Source of the DNA: Tolypothrix sp. PCC 7910
GTDB lineage: Bacteria; Cyanobacteriota; Cyanobacteriia; Cyanobacteriales; Nostocaceae
Direction: 5' to 3'
Length of the DNA stretch: 64,000 nucleotides
Assembly: GCF_011769525.1 (NCBI RefSeq)
Contig: NZ_CP050440.1
Span: 1,799,501-1,863,500, forward strand
In this document: positions 1 to 8,374 of the stretch, piece by piece
How the letters are laid out: the number at the start of each line of letters is the position of its first letter
How positions within the stretch are numbered: the stretch's first letter is position 1
The notes under the pieces: generated by a model
Database searches by the model: none
Told to the model about the DNA's origin: nothing
What the model saw: only the letters and a program-made list of their open reading frames with translations
Made by a program: the position numbers and the translations under genes

Positions 1-179
1 GCAGGTTACTTGACTCTTTTCTCAGTGTTCACAAGATAAATTATTTACTTTGAGCTTGATATTTATCTGTAAATAAACTCTTAAATGCATATTTTATTGT
101 TTAAAAGCTTTATTAATAAGCATAGTAAAACTTAAACTTGAAATTGCATGATAAATCAACAAGAATCAGAGATTTCGCT

Positions 180-497
180 TCAACGCCTCACGTCAAATCC
201 TCTTAAGCCTTCCGGTTCTTCGTAGTCAACTGCAACATTTTTGACAATAGCTGCTGGAGGGCCGTTATGACACCAACGCACCATCTCTTCTACTACTTCT
301 CGCACCCCTTCAAAAACTGCTTCCACTCGACTATCGGGAAGATTTCGCACCCAGCCAGTTAATCCCAACTGGCTTGCTGTATCTACTGTAGCGTAGCGAT
401 AGCCAACGCCTTGGACGCGACCAGAAACGAAAACATGAGCACGGATGAGTTTTGACAGTGGAGTAGAATTTTGCATTGACTGGTCAATGGTTGACAA
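180..497 (-). CDS. acyP: acylphosphatase
   Basis: Small cytosolic enzyme that hydrolyses acyl phosphates. The signature GRVQGVGYR (about residues 26-34) carries the phosphate-binding loop and catalytic Arg, and GWVRNLPDSRVEAVFEG follows with the catalytic Asn; both are typical of the family, as is the length of about 100 residues. The longest frame starts at a TTG (495-497). An ATG at 474-476 gives a 98-residue protein and is a reasonable alternative; neither has a strong Shine-Dalgarno. The gene stands alone, divergent from the next gene. The 179 bases beyond its stop are AT-rich and show nothing recognisable. The function call is firm; the physiological role is not evident from context. Confidence 0.93.
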   Translation of the reverse strand: MSTIDQSMQNSTPLSKLIRAHVFVSGRVQGVGYRYATVDTASQLGLTGWVRNLPDSRVEAVFEGVREVVEEMVRWCHNGPPAAIVKNVAVDYEEPEGLRGFDVRR

Positions 498-686
498 TTT
501 CTAATCTACCGAATTTTGGCTGATGACTTTATCCCAAAATGTAGACAGGCACAAAATCATCACTAGATTTGGCAGTTTACTGGATTATATAGTGATATAG
601 TGCTTTGCACTAGGAGTGCGATCGCATTCTTGATTCGCCACAATTACCAATTATTCAACGCGTCAACTTGGAAGTTCAACTCGCTT

Positions 687-1070
687 ATGTCTAATTTGCC
701 ACCACTCAATACAGATACTATTTGGGCAATTCTCAACGAAACCATTGATGATGCAACAGTCAACCAATTGGTATGGCATTACTTAGGTTATCGTTTCAAC
801 TCATCAACTGGAGAATGGGACAATAGCGAAGTCGCACCAGAATGGCGGGATGAGTACCCACAACCACCAGATTTCATTGACAGTCGCCCTGCCACAGTTA
901 AATTGACTCGTTCTATACCTAAAGAAAACAAACAAATTCTCAAGGAAAAGTTGGGTTTCAAAGGTTACAAAATTGGTGAATTTGGCCCTCGGCAAACTCG
1001 TAGGGCTACTGCTGCGAATTGGTTATATAGTTATATGAATCCTGTTAGCAGCAACTTAGAGTCAGTTTAA
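687..1070 (+). CDS. DUF1823 family conserved protein
   Basis: Conserved cyanobacterial protein of unknown function. It is rich in W, P and charged residues (for example APEWRDEYPQPPDFIDSRPA) and ends with a basic segment, GEFGPRQTRRATAANWL. I recognise it as DUF1823-like from memory. No signal peptide or membrane segment is visible. The open frame extends upstream to a GTG at 600, but the extra residues look non-native, so I place the start at ATG 687 (127 residues, beginning MSNLPPL). It is transcribed divergently from the acylphosphatase gene and followed by short tandem repeats. No function is proposed. Confidence 0.8.
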   Translation: MSNLPPLNTDTIWAILNETIDDATVNQLVWHYLGYRFNSSTGEWDNSEVAPEWRDEYPQPPDFIDSRPATVKLTRSIPKENKQILKEKLGFKGYKIGEFGPRQTRRATAANWLYSYMNPVSSNLESV

Positions 1071-1073
1071 AAA

Positions 1074-1107
1074 GAGTCAAGGGTCAAGGGTCAAGGGTCA
1101 AAAGTCT
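1074..1107. repeat. STRR heptamer repeat (GGTCAAG type)
   Basis: About three and a half copies of a GGTCAAG heptamer directly after the DUF1823 gene, of the kind scattered through Nostoc-type genomes. A degenerate copy of a common palindrome (ACAGACGCGATTGTTAGCGTCT, seen at 1130-1151) follows. The remainder up to 1369 is AT-rich with no gene; any promoter for the GH13 gene lies here but I could not place it. Confidence 0.75.
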
Positions 1108-1369
1108 GAATTTTGGAAATTTTGAGTACAGACGCGATTGTTAGCGTCTTTTTGACTCTTGACTACTTCTGCCAGAAAATATAATTATTGCCTAAATATT
1201 CAAATAATAAATTTAAAACTAATCTTCAATTTAATATGCAATAAATATTCAATTTATTCCCACAGATAGAGGAAATCATGAGTTAATTATTTCCCCTGGG
1301 CGATTGGCTAAATATAGGTGGAGATCAGAAAATACATTTACCAACATTTTCTACTCCTGATGCAATTAT

Positions 1370-3025
1370 ATGGCGAAAATTGAATTTAATCTGTTTGCAC
1401 CTTACAACAAAGGAGCAGCATTAATCGGTTCTTTTTCTAATTGGGAAGATATTCCAATGGAAAAAGGTGAAGATGGTTATTTCCGCACTTCTGTTGAATT
1501 AGAAGATGGCGTTTATCAATATAAATTTCGCGTCCAATCAAATTCATGGTTTCTAGAACCAGAACAATGGGTTGATGTTACAGACCCTTATGCAACTGAT
1601 ATTGATGAATTAAGTGGTCAAGATAACGGTATCGTTAAAATTAAAGATGGTGAAAGAATTGTTGATACCTACGTTTGGCAACATGATGATAAACATTTGC
1701 CTGCTGACCACGAATTAGTCATATATGAATTACATGTTGGTGACTTTTCCGGTGGAGAAGATGATCCCTATGCACGCGGAAAGTATAAACATGTTGTTGA
1801 AAAATTAGATTATTTGTGTGAATTAGGAATTAACGCTATTGAGTTGATGCCAGTTAAAGAATATCCTGGTGATTATAGTTGGGGTTATAACCCTCGTCAT
1901 TTCTTTGCACCAGAATCTAGTTATGGTGCGACAGAGGGATTAAAAAAATTAATTGATGAATGCCATGCTAGGGGTATTCGCGTCATTATGGATGGTATCT
2001 ATAACCATTCAGAAGCCTCTAGCCCATTAACTCAAATTGACCATGATTATTGGTATCACCATGCGCCTCGCGACCCTGATAATAGTTGGGGGCCTGAGTT
2101 TAACTATGAACATTATGATGAAAATTTAGAAACTTATCCTGCACGCAAATTTACTGGTGATACAGTAAGATATTGGATTGAAGAATATCATATAGATGGT
2201 ATTCGCTATGATGCAGCACGCCAAATTGCGAACTACGATTTTATGCACTGGATTGTGCAGGAAGCGAAAAACGCGGCTGGTTCCAAACCTTTCTATAATA
2301 TTGCCGAACACATTCCTGAAACTACCAGCATTACCAACGTTGATGGCCCTATGGATGGTTGCTGGCATGATAGTTTTTATCACACTGTAACTGCACATAT
2401 TTATGGCGACACCTTTGATTTAGAAAACCTCAAAGACGTGATTGATTGTAAGCGTCAAGGTTTTATGGGTGCTACCAATGTGGTAAATTATCTAACTAAC
2501 CATGACCATAACCACCTGATGGTGGACTTAGGCGATCGCAATATTTTTGATGAAGAAGCATTCAGACGAGTTAAATTAGGAGTTGCTATCCTATTTACTG
2601 CTGTTGGTGTACCTTTAATTTGGATGGGTGAAGAGTTTGGAGAGTATAAACCTAAGCAACCGGAATCCGCTAAAATCGACTGGACACTATTAGGTAATGA
2701 ACTAAATTCTAGTTTGTTTGATTACTATAAGGGCCTAGTTAATCTGCGGAAAAATAGTCATGCACTCTACACAGAAAATATCGATTTTATTCACGAAAAT
2801 CCAGAAGCCAAAGTACTAGCTTACAGCCGTTGGAATGACGAAGGTTCTCGTGTAGTAGTTGTGGCAAATTTCTCCGAAAACTTCCTCTCTGGTTATCATG
2901 TTCCTAATTTCCCCAATGGTGGTACATGGCACGAGTGGACAGCTAATTATGATGTGGAAGCTGGCGACGATGGTATCATCACTGATATCGGCCCCTATGA
3001 AGCTAAAGTCTTTGTTTGGCAGTAA
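1370..3025 (+). CDS. GH13 alpha-amylase family enzyme (paralogue 1)
   Basis: Glycoside hydrolase family 13 enzyme acting on alpha-glucans, presumably glycogen-derived. Residues 1-95 form an E-set/CBM48-like domain (LFAPYNKGAALIGSFSNW). The TIM barrel follows with all conserved regions: region I MDGIYNH (207-213), region II GIRYDAARQ with nucleophile D281, region III NIAEHIPE with acid/base E313, region IV TNHD with D379. Length 551. No signal peptide, so cytosolic. The exact specificity (amylase, debranching, branching or trehalohydrolase-like) cannot be settled from sequence alone. A close paralogue lies at 8375-10045, on the other side of the cyanophycin genes. A strong terminator follows at 3066-3094. 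Confidence 0.93.
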   Translation: MAKIEFNLFAPYNKGAALIGSFSNWEDIPMEKGEDGYFRTSVELEDGVYQYKFRVQSNSWFLEPEQWVDVTDPYATDIDELSGQDNGIVKIKDGERIVDTYVWQHDDKHLPADHELVIYELHVGDFSGGEDDPYARGKYKHVVEKLDYLCELGINAIELMPVKEYPGDYSWGYNPRHFFAPESSYGATEGLKKLIDECHARGIRVIMDGIYNHSEASSPLTQIDHDYWYHHAPRDPDNSWGPEFNYEHYDENLETYPARKFTGDTVRYWIEEYHIDGIRYDAARQIANYDFMHWIVQEAKNAAGSKPFYNIAEHIPETTSITNVDGPMDGCWHDSFYHTVTAHIYGDTFDLENLKDVIDCKRQGFMGATNVVNYLTNHDHNHLMVDLGDRNIFDEEAFRRVKLGVAILFTAVGVPLIWMGEEFGEYKPKQPESAKIDWTLLGNELNSSLFDYYKGLVNLRKNSHALYTENIDFIHENPEAKVLAYSRWNDEGSRVVVVANFSENFLSGYHVPNFPNGGTWHEWTANYDVEAGDDGIITDIGPYEAKVFVWQ

Positions 3026-3065
3026 TTGATTACACTGGTACTGAGAAAACGCTCCAAATCCTAAT

Positions 3066-3094
3066 AAAAGGGGGGAAATATTGCCCCCCTTTTT
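3066..3094 (+). terminator. rho-independent terminator of the GH13 gene
   Basis: Stem of AAAAGGGGGG (3066-3075) and CCCCCCTTTT (3084-3093) around an 8-nt loop, ending in a T tract, 41 bases after the amylase stop. It isolates the amylase from the DAHP synthase gene downstream. Confidence 0.9.
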
Positions 3095-3282
3095 CTTTAG
3101 GTTAATTACCTGAGTTATGAGTAGGATTTATTAGGTCTAATAAAATACACTTGAGTCAAAAATTATTCAGCTATAAGCCTTGGTAATTTGAGCGTTCTAT
3201 GATATTTTGGTGTATTTTTTGACTATAAATGTGTATAATTTTTAAGTCTCAATTTAGTAGCATAAATCACAATTTCCGCTCC

Positions 3283-4326
3283 ATGCACCATATATTATTC
3301 AACGCCAACATTGAGAACTCTCACGTCTTACTAACTCCTAACGAAGTAAAATCAAAATTACCATTAACTAAATCAGCCGAAGAAACTGTTGTGAAATATC
3401 GCGAAGAACTAGAACAAATTCTAGATTTTCAAGACAGAAGAAAATTTATAGTTGTGGGGCCTTGTTCGATTCATGACCCCAAAGCAGCATTAGAATATTC
3501 GCAACGATTAAAAAATTTAGCAGAAAAAGTTAAAGATAAACTATTACTAGTAATGCGGGTTTACTTTGAAAAACCCAGAACCACAGTAGGCTGGAAAGGA
3601 TTAATCAACGATCCCGAAATGGATGATTCTTTCCATGTAGAAAATGGTTTATTAATTGCGCGAGAATTGCTGCTACAAATTGCCGAATTAGGTTTACCAG
3701 CAGCTACAGAAGCACTTGACCCAATCATCCCTCAATATATTAGTGAACTCATAGCTTGGTCTGCGATTGGCGCACGTACCACTGAATCACAAACTCACCG
3801 AGAAATGGCAAGTGGACTTTCCATGCCTGTAGGTTTTAAAAATGGTACAGATGGTAATATCCAAGTAGCTTTAAATGCCTTACAATCTGCGAGAATGCCT
3901 CACAATTTCCTCGGCATTAATCAAGATGGACAAGTGAGTGTATTTCAAACTAGAGGAAACGCATACGGGCACGTGATTTTAAGGGGTGGAAATCAACCTA
4001 ACTTTGATGCAGCCAGCGTCAAAATTGTTGAAGAAAAGTTGAAAGAGGCGAAATTACCACCTAGAATTGTGATTGATTGTAGTCATGGTAATACTAATAA
4101 AGATTACAGATTACAATCTGCTGTTTTGGAAGATGTGATTCAACAAGTAGTTGATGGCAATACTTCAATTGTAGGTATGATGCTGGAATCGAATTTATTT
4201 GAAGGTAGTCAATCAGTAAATTGCCAGAAATCAGAATTAAAATATGGTGTTTCAGTAACAGATAAATGTATTGGCTGGGAGGAAACAGAAAGAGTTATTT
4301 TAGCAGCCTACGACAAGCTGAAATAG
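3283..4326 (+). CDS. aroG: DAHP synthase, class I-alpha (AroF/G/H type)
   Basis: 3-deoxy-7-phosphoheptulonate synthase, first step of the shikimate pathway (PEP plus erythrose 4-phosphate). It matches the E. coli AroF/G/H class: VVGPCSIHDPKAA, MRVYFEKPRTTVGWKGLIND, GARTTESQTHREMASGLS, PVGFKNGTDG, HVILRGG, IDCSHGN and CIGWEET are all present, with the metal and PEP ligands intact. The open frame allows an earlier ATG at 3229, but ATG 3283 (MHHILFNANIENSHVLL) gives 347 residues, the usual length, and I prefer it. Members of this class are usually feedback-regulated by aromatic amino acids through N-terminal residues; which one is not readable here. A class I-beta isoenzyme is at 11461. Confidence 0.95.
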   Translation: MHHILFNANIENSHVLLTPNEVKSKLPLTKSAEETVVKYREELEQILDFQDRRKFIVVGPCSIHDPKAALEYSQRLKNLAEKVKDKLLLVMRVYFEKPRTTVGWKGLINDPEMDDSFHVENGLLIARELLLQIAELGLPAATEALDPIIPQYISELIAWSAIGARTTESQTHREMASGLSMPVGFKNGTDGNIQVALNALQSARMPHNFLGINQDGQVSVFQTRGNAYGHVILRGGNQPNFDAASVKIVEEKLKEAKLPPRIVIDCSHGNTNKDYRLQSAVLEDVIQQVVDGNTSIVGMMLESNLFEGSQSVNCQKSELKYGVSVTDKCIGWEETERVILAAYDKLK

Positions 4327-4347
4327 TGATTAATCTGTAAATTGTCG

Positions 4348-4419
4348 GGTGCGTTAAGGCTTTTGCCTAACGCACCGCTAATTGAATTGAGACGGTGCGT
4401 TACACTTCGTTAACGCACC
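4348..4419. repeat. paired GGTGCGTTA palindromes (REP-like)
   Basis: Two hairpins sit between convergent genes. The first pairs GGTGCGTTAAGGC (4348-4360) with GCCTAACGCACC (4365-4376), with one bulged A. The second pairs GGTGCGTTA (4394-4402) with TAACGCACC (4411-4419). A related degenerate element lies at 37423-37455. They probably belong to a dispersed palindromic family and may also act as a bidirectional terminator for aroG and cphA2. Confidence 0.7.
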
Positions 4420-4434
4420 CTACATTGATGAAAC

Positions 4435-6345
4435 TTACAAAATTGTGCCGACTTCTTTCAAATAAACCCTTGTAAATGGTTCATCTTCGCCTAAGCTGTA
4501 ATCTTCAATTAACCCTTTACGACTAATTGAAATATTGTCTCCTTTTCTAATTACCACAGTAGAGCCTTCTAAGATATCCCGCGCTAACATCATTTCCGTC
4601 TCGTTGGGATTATCAAGAACAACTATGTTACTACCTTGGTAAAACATTCCATCCTCTTCTAAAATCTCAGCTTCATACTCAGCAATGAGTAAATCGAGTT
4701 TGGGATTACGTAACAAACTTTGAAGATTGCTGTTGTAATTTTTGCTTAAAATCTTTCTCGACCGATTCACAAAAAGCCCATCACGGCAAACAGCACCAAC
4801 TGTCCAATCAGGATGTTGTAAAAGAATATGGTCTATCGTTTCTTGCAACTCTTGAACTGAGATTTTATTAAAGGTAATAATCGGAATTCTTGCGTCTGTA
4901 CCTGACTCAAAAAATGTTCCTAAAATATGAGAAGGCACATCTACACTATCACCAACTGCTGGGTTTAAATGCATCAAAATACCAGGTGCGGCGTTGATTT
5001 CTAAGATAGCAAAATTACCATCCTTCCAAGATTCCGAGAGGCTTTTGGTAATCACATCAATACCCAAACAAGTTAATCGAAAGTGTTGGGCAATATCCTG
5101 TGCCAAAATAATGTTGTCATGGTGAAGGGTATGTGTGGCATTGATACTAATACCCCCAGCCGAGAGATTAGCTACTTTGCGAAGATAAACAGTGCGGTCT
5201 TTTTCAATCACGCTATCTAATGTTAAGCGCTGTTCTCTTAAGTACAATTCCATTGCTTCATCACGCTGGATTTTACTCATAGGAGAAGTTGGTGTATCCC
5301 AGCGCGCAGGTTTGCGGTTTTCTTCGCGAATTAACTCATCAATAGTAGAGTAACCATCACCAATAACTGAAGCGGGACGGCGTTCCGTAGCGGCGACAAA
5401 TTTGCCATTGACGCATAACAAACGAAAATCTGCGCCGGATATGCTTTTCTCTACAATGATCCTTGTAGATTGTTCTTCAGGAATCGCCGCCAGCGCCCTA
5501 CTATAAGCAGATTCTAGTTCTTCCAAGTCTTGGACTTCGGCTGTCACACCAATTCCTTTGTGTCCGACTACAGGCTTGACTGCAACTGGATAGCCAATTT
5601 CTCTGGCTACTGCTAAAGCGTCCTTTTCAGTAGTGACAATATCGCCTTCCGGTACAGGAAAACCCAAGGTTTTTAAGAAAGCCTTACAGTCGTCTTTGCG
5701 AGTAGTAAAATCAGAGTCTATATGGCTATCGCAATCAAAAGTTGTTGCGATTCCGCGGATATGTTTTTTGCCATAGCCATACTGCGTCAGCCCTTCTTCC
5801 CAAAGATAAAAACTAGGAATACCTTTTTCGTAAGCTGTTCGCAATAAGGCGTAAACTGTGGGGCCACCATAGACAGATTGTCTAAATCTATTTTGTAAGC
5901 GTGCTAACTCATCCTCAAACAGGAAATCTGCATCTCGGTTAATAGCTTCAAACCAATCCCAAACAAAGTAGACTACCCCTCTAGTTGTGCGTTCATGTAG
6001 GGATTGGATGGCGATATACACAGAATTGGAATTTGGTTGGACACTCCACCGGGTGAGGTGCAAACCCATCTCCAGTTTGCCCACTTCCGATAGAGTTTTG
6101 GCAAACAGATGGGCATAGGATTCATATTCTTGATTGGCTAAAGTGGGATAGCGATCGCTAATAATTGAAACTAAGTCCTCAATGGGTAGAGGTTTTCTAT
6201 ACTCGGTCAGCACAAAGTTGAATACTAGCGCCCCTACTTCTAAATAGGGGTTGGGGCCCATGTAATGCTTGAACTTGAAAATATCGAATACGTCGGTTTT
6301 TCTAGCATTGATGCGGACTGCATCGGTGCTTTTTTCTTGAAGCAT
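4435..6345 (-). CDS. cphA2: cyanophycin synthetase 2 (CphA2-type, lacks Mur-ligase P-loop)
   Basis: Homologue of cyanophycin synthetase, truncated at the C-terminus: 636 residues against roughly 870-900 for CphA1. The N-terminal domain (1-160) is followed by an ATP-grasp domain (about 217-480) with AVKPVVGHKGIGVTAEV, EKSISGADFRLLCV and the Mg-binding LEINAAPG (448-455). The remaining C-terminal part resembles the start of the Mur-ligase-like domain but has no glycine-rich P-loop of the GTNGKT kind. From literature knowledge, CphA2 enzymes of diazotrophic cyanobacteria polymerise beta-aspartyl-arginine dipeptide rather than free Asp and Arg; I infer the same here. Divergent from cphB, about 1 kb away, which makes that dipeptide. 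The start at 6345 is an ATG. Confidence 0.9.
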   Translation of the reverse strand: MLQEKSTDAVRINARKTDVFDIFKFKHYMGPNPYLEVGALVFNFVLTEYRKPLPIEDLVSIISDRYPTLANQEYESYAHLFAKTLSEVGKLEMGLHLTRWSVQPNSNSVYIAIQSLHERTTRGVVYFVWDWFEAINRDADFLFEDELARLQNRFRQSVYGGPTVYALLRTAYEKGIPSFYLWEEGLTQYGYGKKHIRGIATTFDCDSHIDSDFTTRKDDCKAFLKTLGFPVPEGDIVTTEKDALAVAREIGYPVAVKPVVGHKGIGVTAEVQDLEELESAYSRALAAIPEEQSTRIIVEKSISGADFRLLCVNGKFVAATERRPASVIGDGYSTIDELIREENRKPARWDTPTSPMSKIQRDEAMELYLREQRLTLDSVIEKDRTVYLRKVANLSAGGISINATHTLHHDNIILAQDIAQHFRLTCLGIDVITKSLSESWKDGNFAILEINAAPGILMHLNPAVGDSVDVPSHILGTFFESGTDARIPIITFNKISVQELQETIDHILLQHPDWTVGAVCRDGLFVNRSRKILSKNYNSNLQSLLRNPKLDLLIAEYEAEILEEDGMFYQGSNIVVLDNPNETEMMLARDILEGSTVVIRKGDNISISRKGLIEDYSLGEDEPFTRVYLKEVGTIL

Positions 6346-6597
6346 TGATAATAAACCTCTAGCTAAACACCCTGAAGTCCGGACGCTAAGTTGCGTTTAC
6401 CCAGACCCATCGATGATCGATTGATTTTTGCGTATTGCTGGGGAAGCGATCGCTTAACGACTGTTCAGAGTATAAAACTCAACCCTTACTGGCACAGCCT
6501 AACTCTACTGCGAGACTTTTTCAGCTATCCCAGGGTATAATCACAATTTTTCAATTTTTATTACTCAGTATGGAGTAGACAGAGAGTATTCAGGGCT

Positions 6598-6656
6598 GGG
6601 AGTCAAAAGTCCAGAGTCAAGGGTCAAAAATTGGACTTTGGACTTTTGACTCTGGA
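6598..6656. repeat. inverted repeat with STRR sequence upstream of cphA2
   Basis: AGTCAAAAGTCC (6601-6612) is repeated in inverse at GGACTTTTGACT (6640-6651), with GGGTCAAA-type repeat sequence between. It lies in the 457-base gap between cphA2 and the small gene at 6803. The gap also holds a HIP1-like site near 6450; no clear promoter was found. It looks like a repeat element rather than an operator. Confidence 0.6.
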
Positions 6657-6802
6657 CAAGCACTGCACGAAAAATATGACACTTGCGTAAGTCCTATATT
6701 TTTACTTTAAGTTCTCTATCATCAAAAATATAACCTTTGAAAGGTGCAAATTACTTTTAAATTTTATATATCTAGAATACGGATCGTCATAGACAGCAAA
6801 GT

Positions 6803-7006
6803 ATGAACAATACACAAATTTCTTTGAGAAATGAAGTTCGGCAACTTGCTGATGAAGCTTTTCACCAAAAGCTAATTTCTGGTCATGGAGATGGCCCAGA
6901 CAGCAACGAATATCAAATTGTCTACCAGGGTAAACCTCGACATCTACCACTAGAACAAGCACGTCTTTTCTTAGTTAACTTACTTTATCGGAGCCGCCTG
7001 TATTAG
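6803..7006 (+). CDS. small conserved-looking protein, unknown function
   Basis: A 67-residue soluble protein starting MNNTQISLRNEVRQLADEAF and containing EYQIVYQGKPRHLPLEQARLFLVNLLYRSRLY at its end. No signal peptide, membrane segment or recognisable motif. It sits alone between the divergent cphA2 and cphB genes, so a role related to cyanophycin is possible but only by position. The composition is ordinary for a coding gene, and the antisense frame at 6702-6962 looks like a shadow. No good Shine-Dalgarno precedes the ATG, so it could be a chance frame, although the balanced, amphipathic sequence argues for a real gene. Confidence 0.6.
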   Translation: MNNTQISLRNEVRQLADEAFHQKLISGHGDGPDSNEYQIVYQGKPRHLPLEQARLFLVNLLYRSRLY

Positions 7007-7110
7007 ATAACTCTAGATAGAGAAATCTAGTTTCATTTTTTCGTGCAATTCTTAGCAATTAACAAATACTCTGATGTTACTTAAATTCAAATAAGAAAAT
7101 AATTTTCTTA

Positions 7111-7135
7111 GCCTCTAGAACTAATCTCTAGAGGC
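7111..7135. terminator. hairpin downstream of the small gene
   Basis: GCCTCTAGA (7111-7119) pairs perfectly with TCTAGAGGC (7127-7135) around a 7-nt loop. No T tract follows, so termination is uncertain. The rest of 7007-7345 is AT-rich leader sequence before cphB with nothing else recognisable. Confidence 0.45.
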
Positions 7136-7345
7136 TGATATATATTGTGAAAAATATAAAATCAATATAATATTTTTCCAGAAAATATTAAGTTATATAG
7201 TCTATCTAGTTGTATAAAATATTTACAACTTAGGCTATTTAAGCTTGTCACTAATTTTAATTTATTAATCTACCAAATGGATGATTTGATATCTGTAATT
7301 GTCATGCTTTATTGAAAATACTTACAGAAAATTTTAGGTGAGATC

Positions 7346-8200
7346 ATGGTGACGACCGATATTAAACGGCAGTTGGTAATTATTGGTGGTGCTGAAGATA
7401 AAGAAGGTGATTGTCAAATTCTACGAGAGTTTCTACGACGTGCAGGCGGTACGAAAGCTCATATTGTCATCATGACAGCAGCAACAGAACTGCCTAGAGA
7501 AGTTGGAGAAAATTATATTAGAGTCTTTGAACGCTTAGGGGCAGAAAAAGTTCGGATAGTTGATACAGAAACTCGCGAAGATGCATCTTCATCAACAGCC
7601 TTGCAAGCAATTAATGATGCCACTGGGATATTTTTTACCGGAGGGGATCAAGCGCGCATCACTGGTATTCTTAAGGATACTGAAATTGATGAAGCTATTC
7701 ACAAGCGACTTGGTGAAGGTGTTGTGATAGCAGGTACAAGTGCTGGCGCAGCAGTAATGCCTGACACCATGATTGTAGAAGGTGATTCTGAAACCAATCC
7801 GCGAATTGAAATAGTTGATATTGGCCCTGGTATGGGTTTTTTACCAGGAGTAATTATCGATCAACATTTTTCACAACGTGGTCGTCTTGGACGCTTAATT
7901 TCTGCTTTGTTACAAGAACCCGCTGACTTAGGATTTGGTATTGATGAAAATACCGCTATGGTAGTTACTGATAACCAAATTGAAGTTGTGGGAGAAGGCG
8001 CGGTCACAATTGTTGATGAATCAGACGCAACACACAACAATATTGACGAAATTTTGAAGGATGAACCGTTGGCAATTTTTGGAGCCAAATTACATATTCT
8101 CCCACATGGCTATAAATTTGACCTAAAAACTCGCCAGCCTATTTTACAAAACGCCTCAATTGCAGATGCATCAGTACCAGTTGGTTCAGCAAATAGCTAA
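7346..8200 (+). CDS. cphB: cyanophycinase
   Basis: Serine-type exopeptidase (S51-like) that cleaves cyanophycin to beta-Asp-Arg dipeptides in the cytosol. The nucleophile elbow GTSAGA puts Ser at residue 132, His174 lies in IDQHF and Glu201 in GIDENTA. These positions coincide with the Ser132/His174/Glu201 triad I recall for the Synechocystis enzyme. The 284-residue length is normal for the intracellular form, and no signal peptide is present. The ATG is preceded by AGGTGAG at about 6 bases. Divergent from cphA2, which can reuse the released dipeptide. No isoaspartyl dipeptidase gene is in the window, so completion of degradation must be encoded elsewhere. Confidence 0.97.
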   Translation: MVTTDIKRQLVIIGGAEDKEGDCQILREFLRRAGGTKAHIVIMTAATELPREVGENYIRVFERLGAEKVRIVDTETREDASSSTALQAINDATGIFFTGGDQARITGILKDTEIDEAIHKRLGEGVVIAGTSAGAAVMPDTMIVEGDSETNPRIEIVDIGPGMGFLPGVIIDQHFSQRGRLGRLISALLQEPADLGFGIDENTAMVVTDNQIEVVGEGAVTIVDESDATHNNIDEILKDEPLAIFGAKLHILPHGYKFDLKTRQPILQNASIADASVPVGSANS

Positions 8201-8264
8201 CTTTTATGAGATGCCAATAAATTAACTAAAGAATAAATATCCTTTAGTAATGTTTATCTTCTGT

Positions 8265-8327
8265 AAATCCCCCAACTATCTTGAAGAACAGGAAACAATA
8301 TCCTGATTCTCAAGCAGTTAGGGGATT
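8265..8327 (+). promoter_or_regulatory. stable two-part hairpin between cphB and the second GH13 gene
   Basis: An outer stem (AATCCCC near 8266 with GGGGATT at 8321-8327) encloses a long imperfect inner stem (CTTGAAGAACAGGA at 8280-8293 with TCCTGATTCTCAAG at 8301-8314, about 12 of 14 pairs). It lies about 47 bases before the GH13 start. It could be the cphB terminator or a leader structure of the downstream gene; a T-rich stretch follows at 8336-8342. Confidence 0.5.
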
Positions 8328-8374
8328 AATTACATTGTTTTTGGGGTCACTCTCCAACATATTATGAGGTAAAA

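Noticed and set aside
7346-8200. Peptidase E instead of cyanophycinase
   Set aside because: The triad spacing and S132/H174/E201 numbering fit cyanophycinase, and cphA2 is adjacent.
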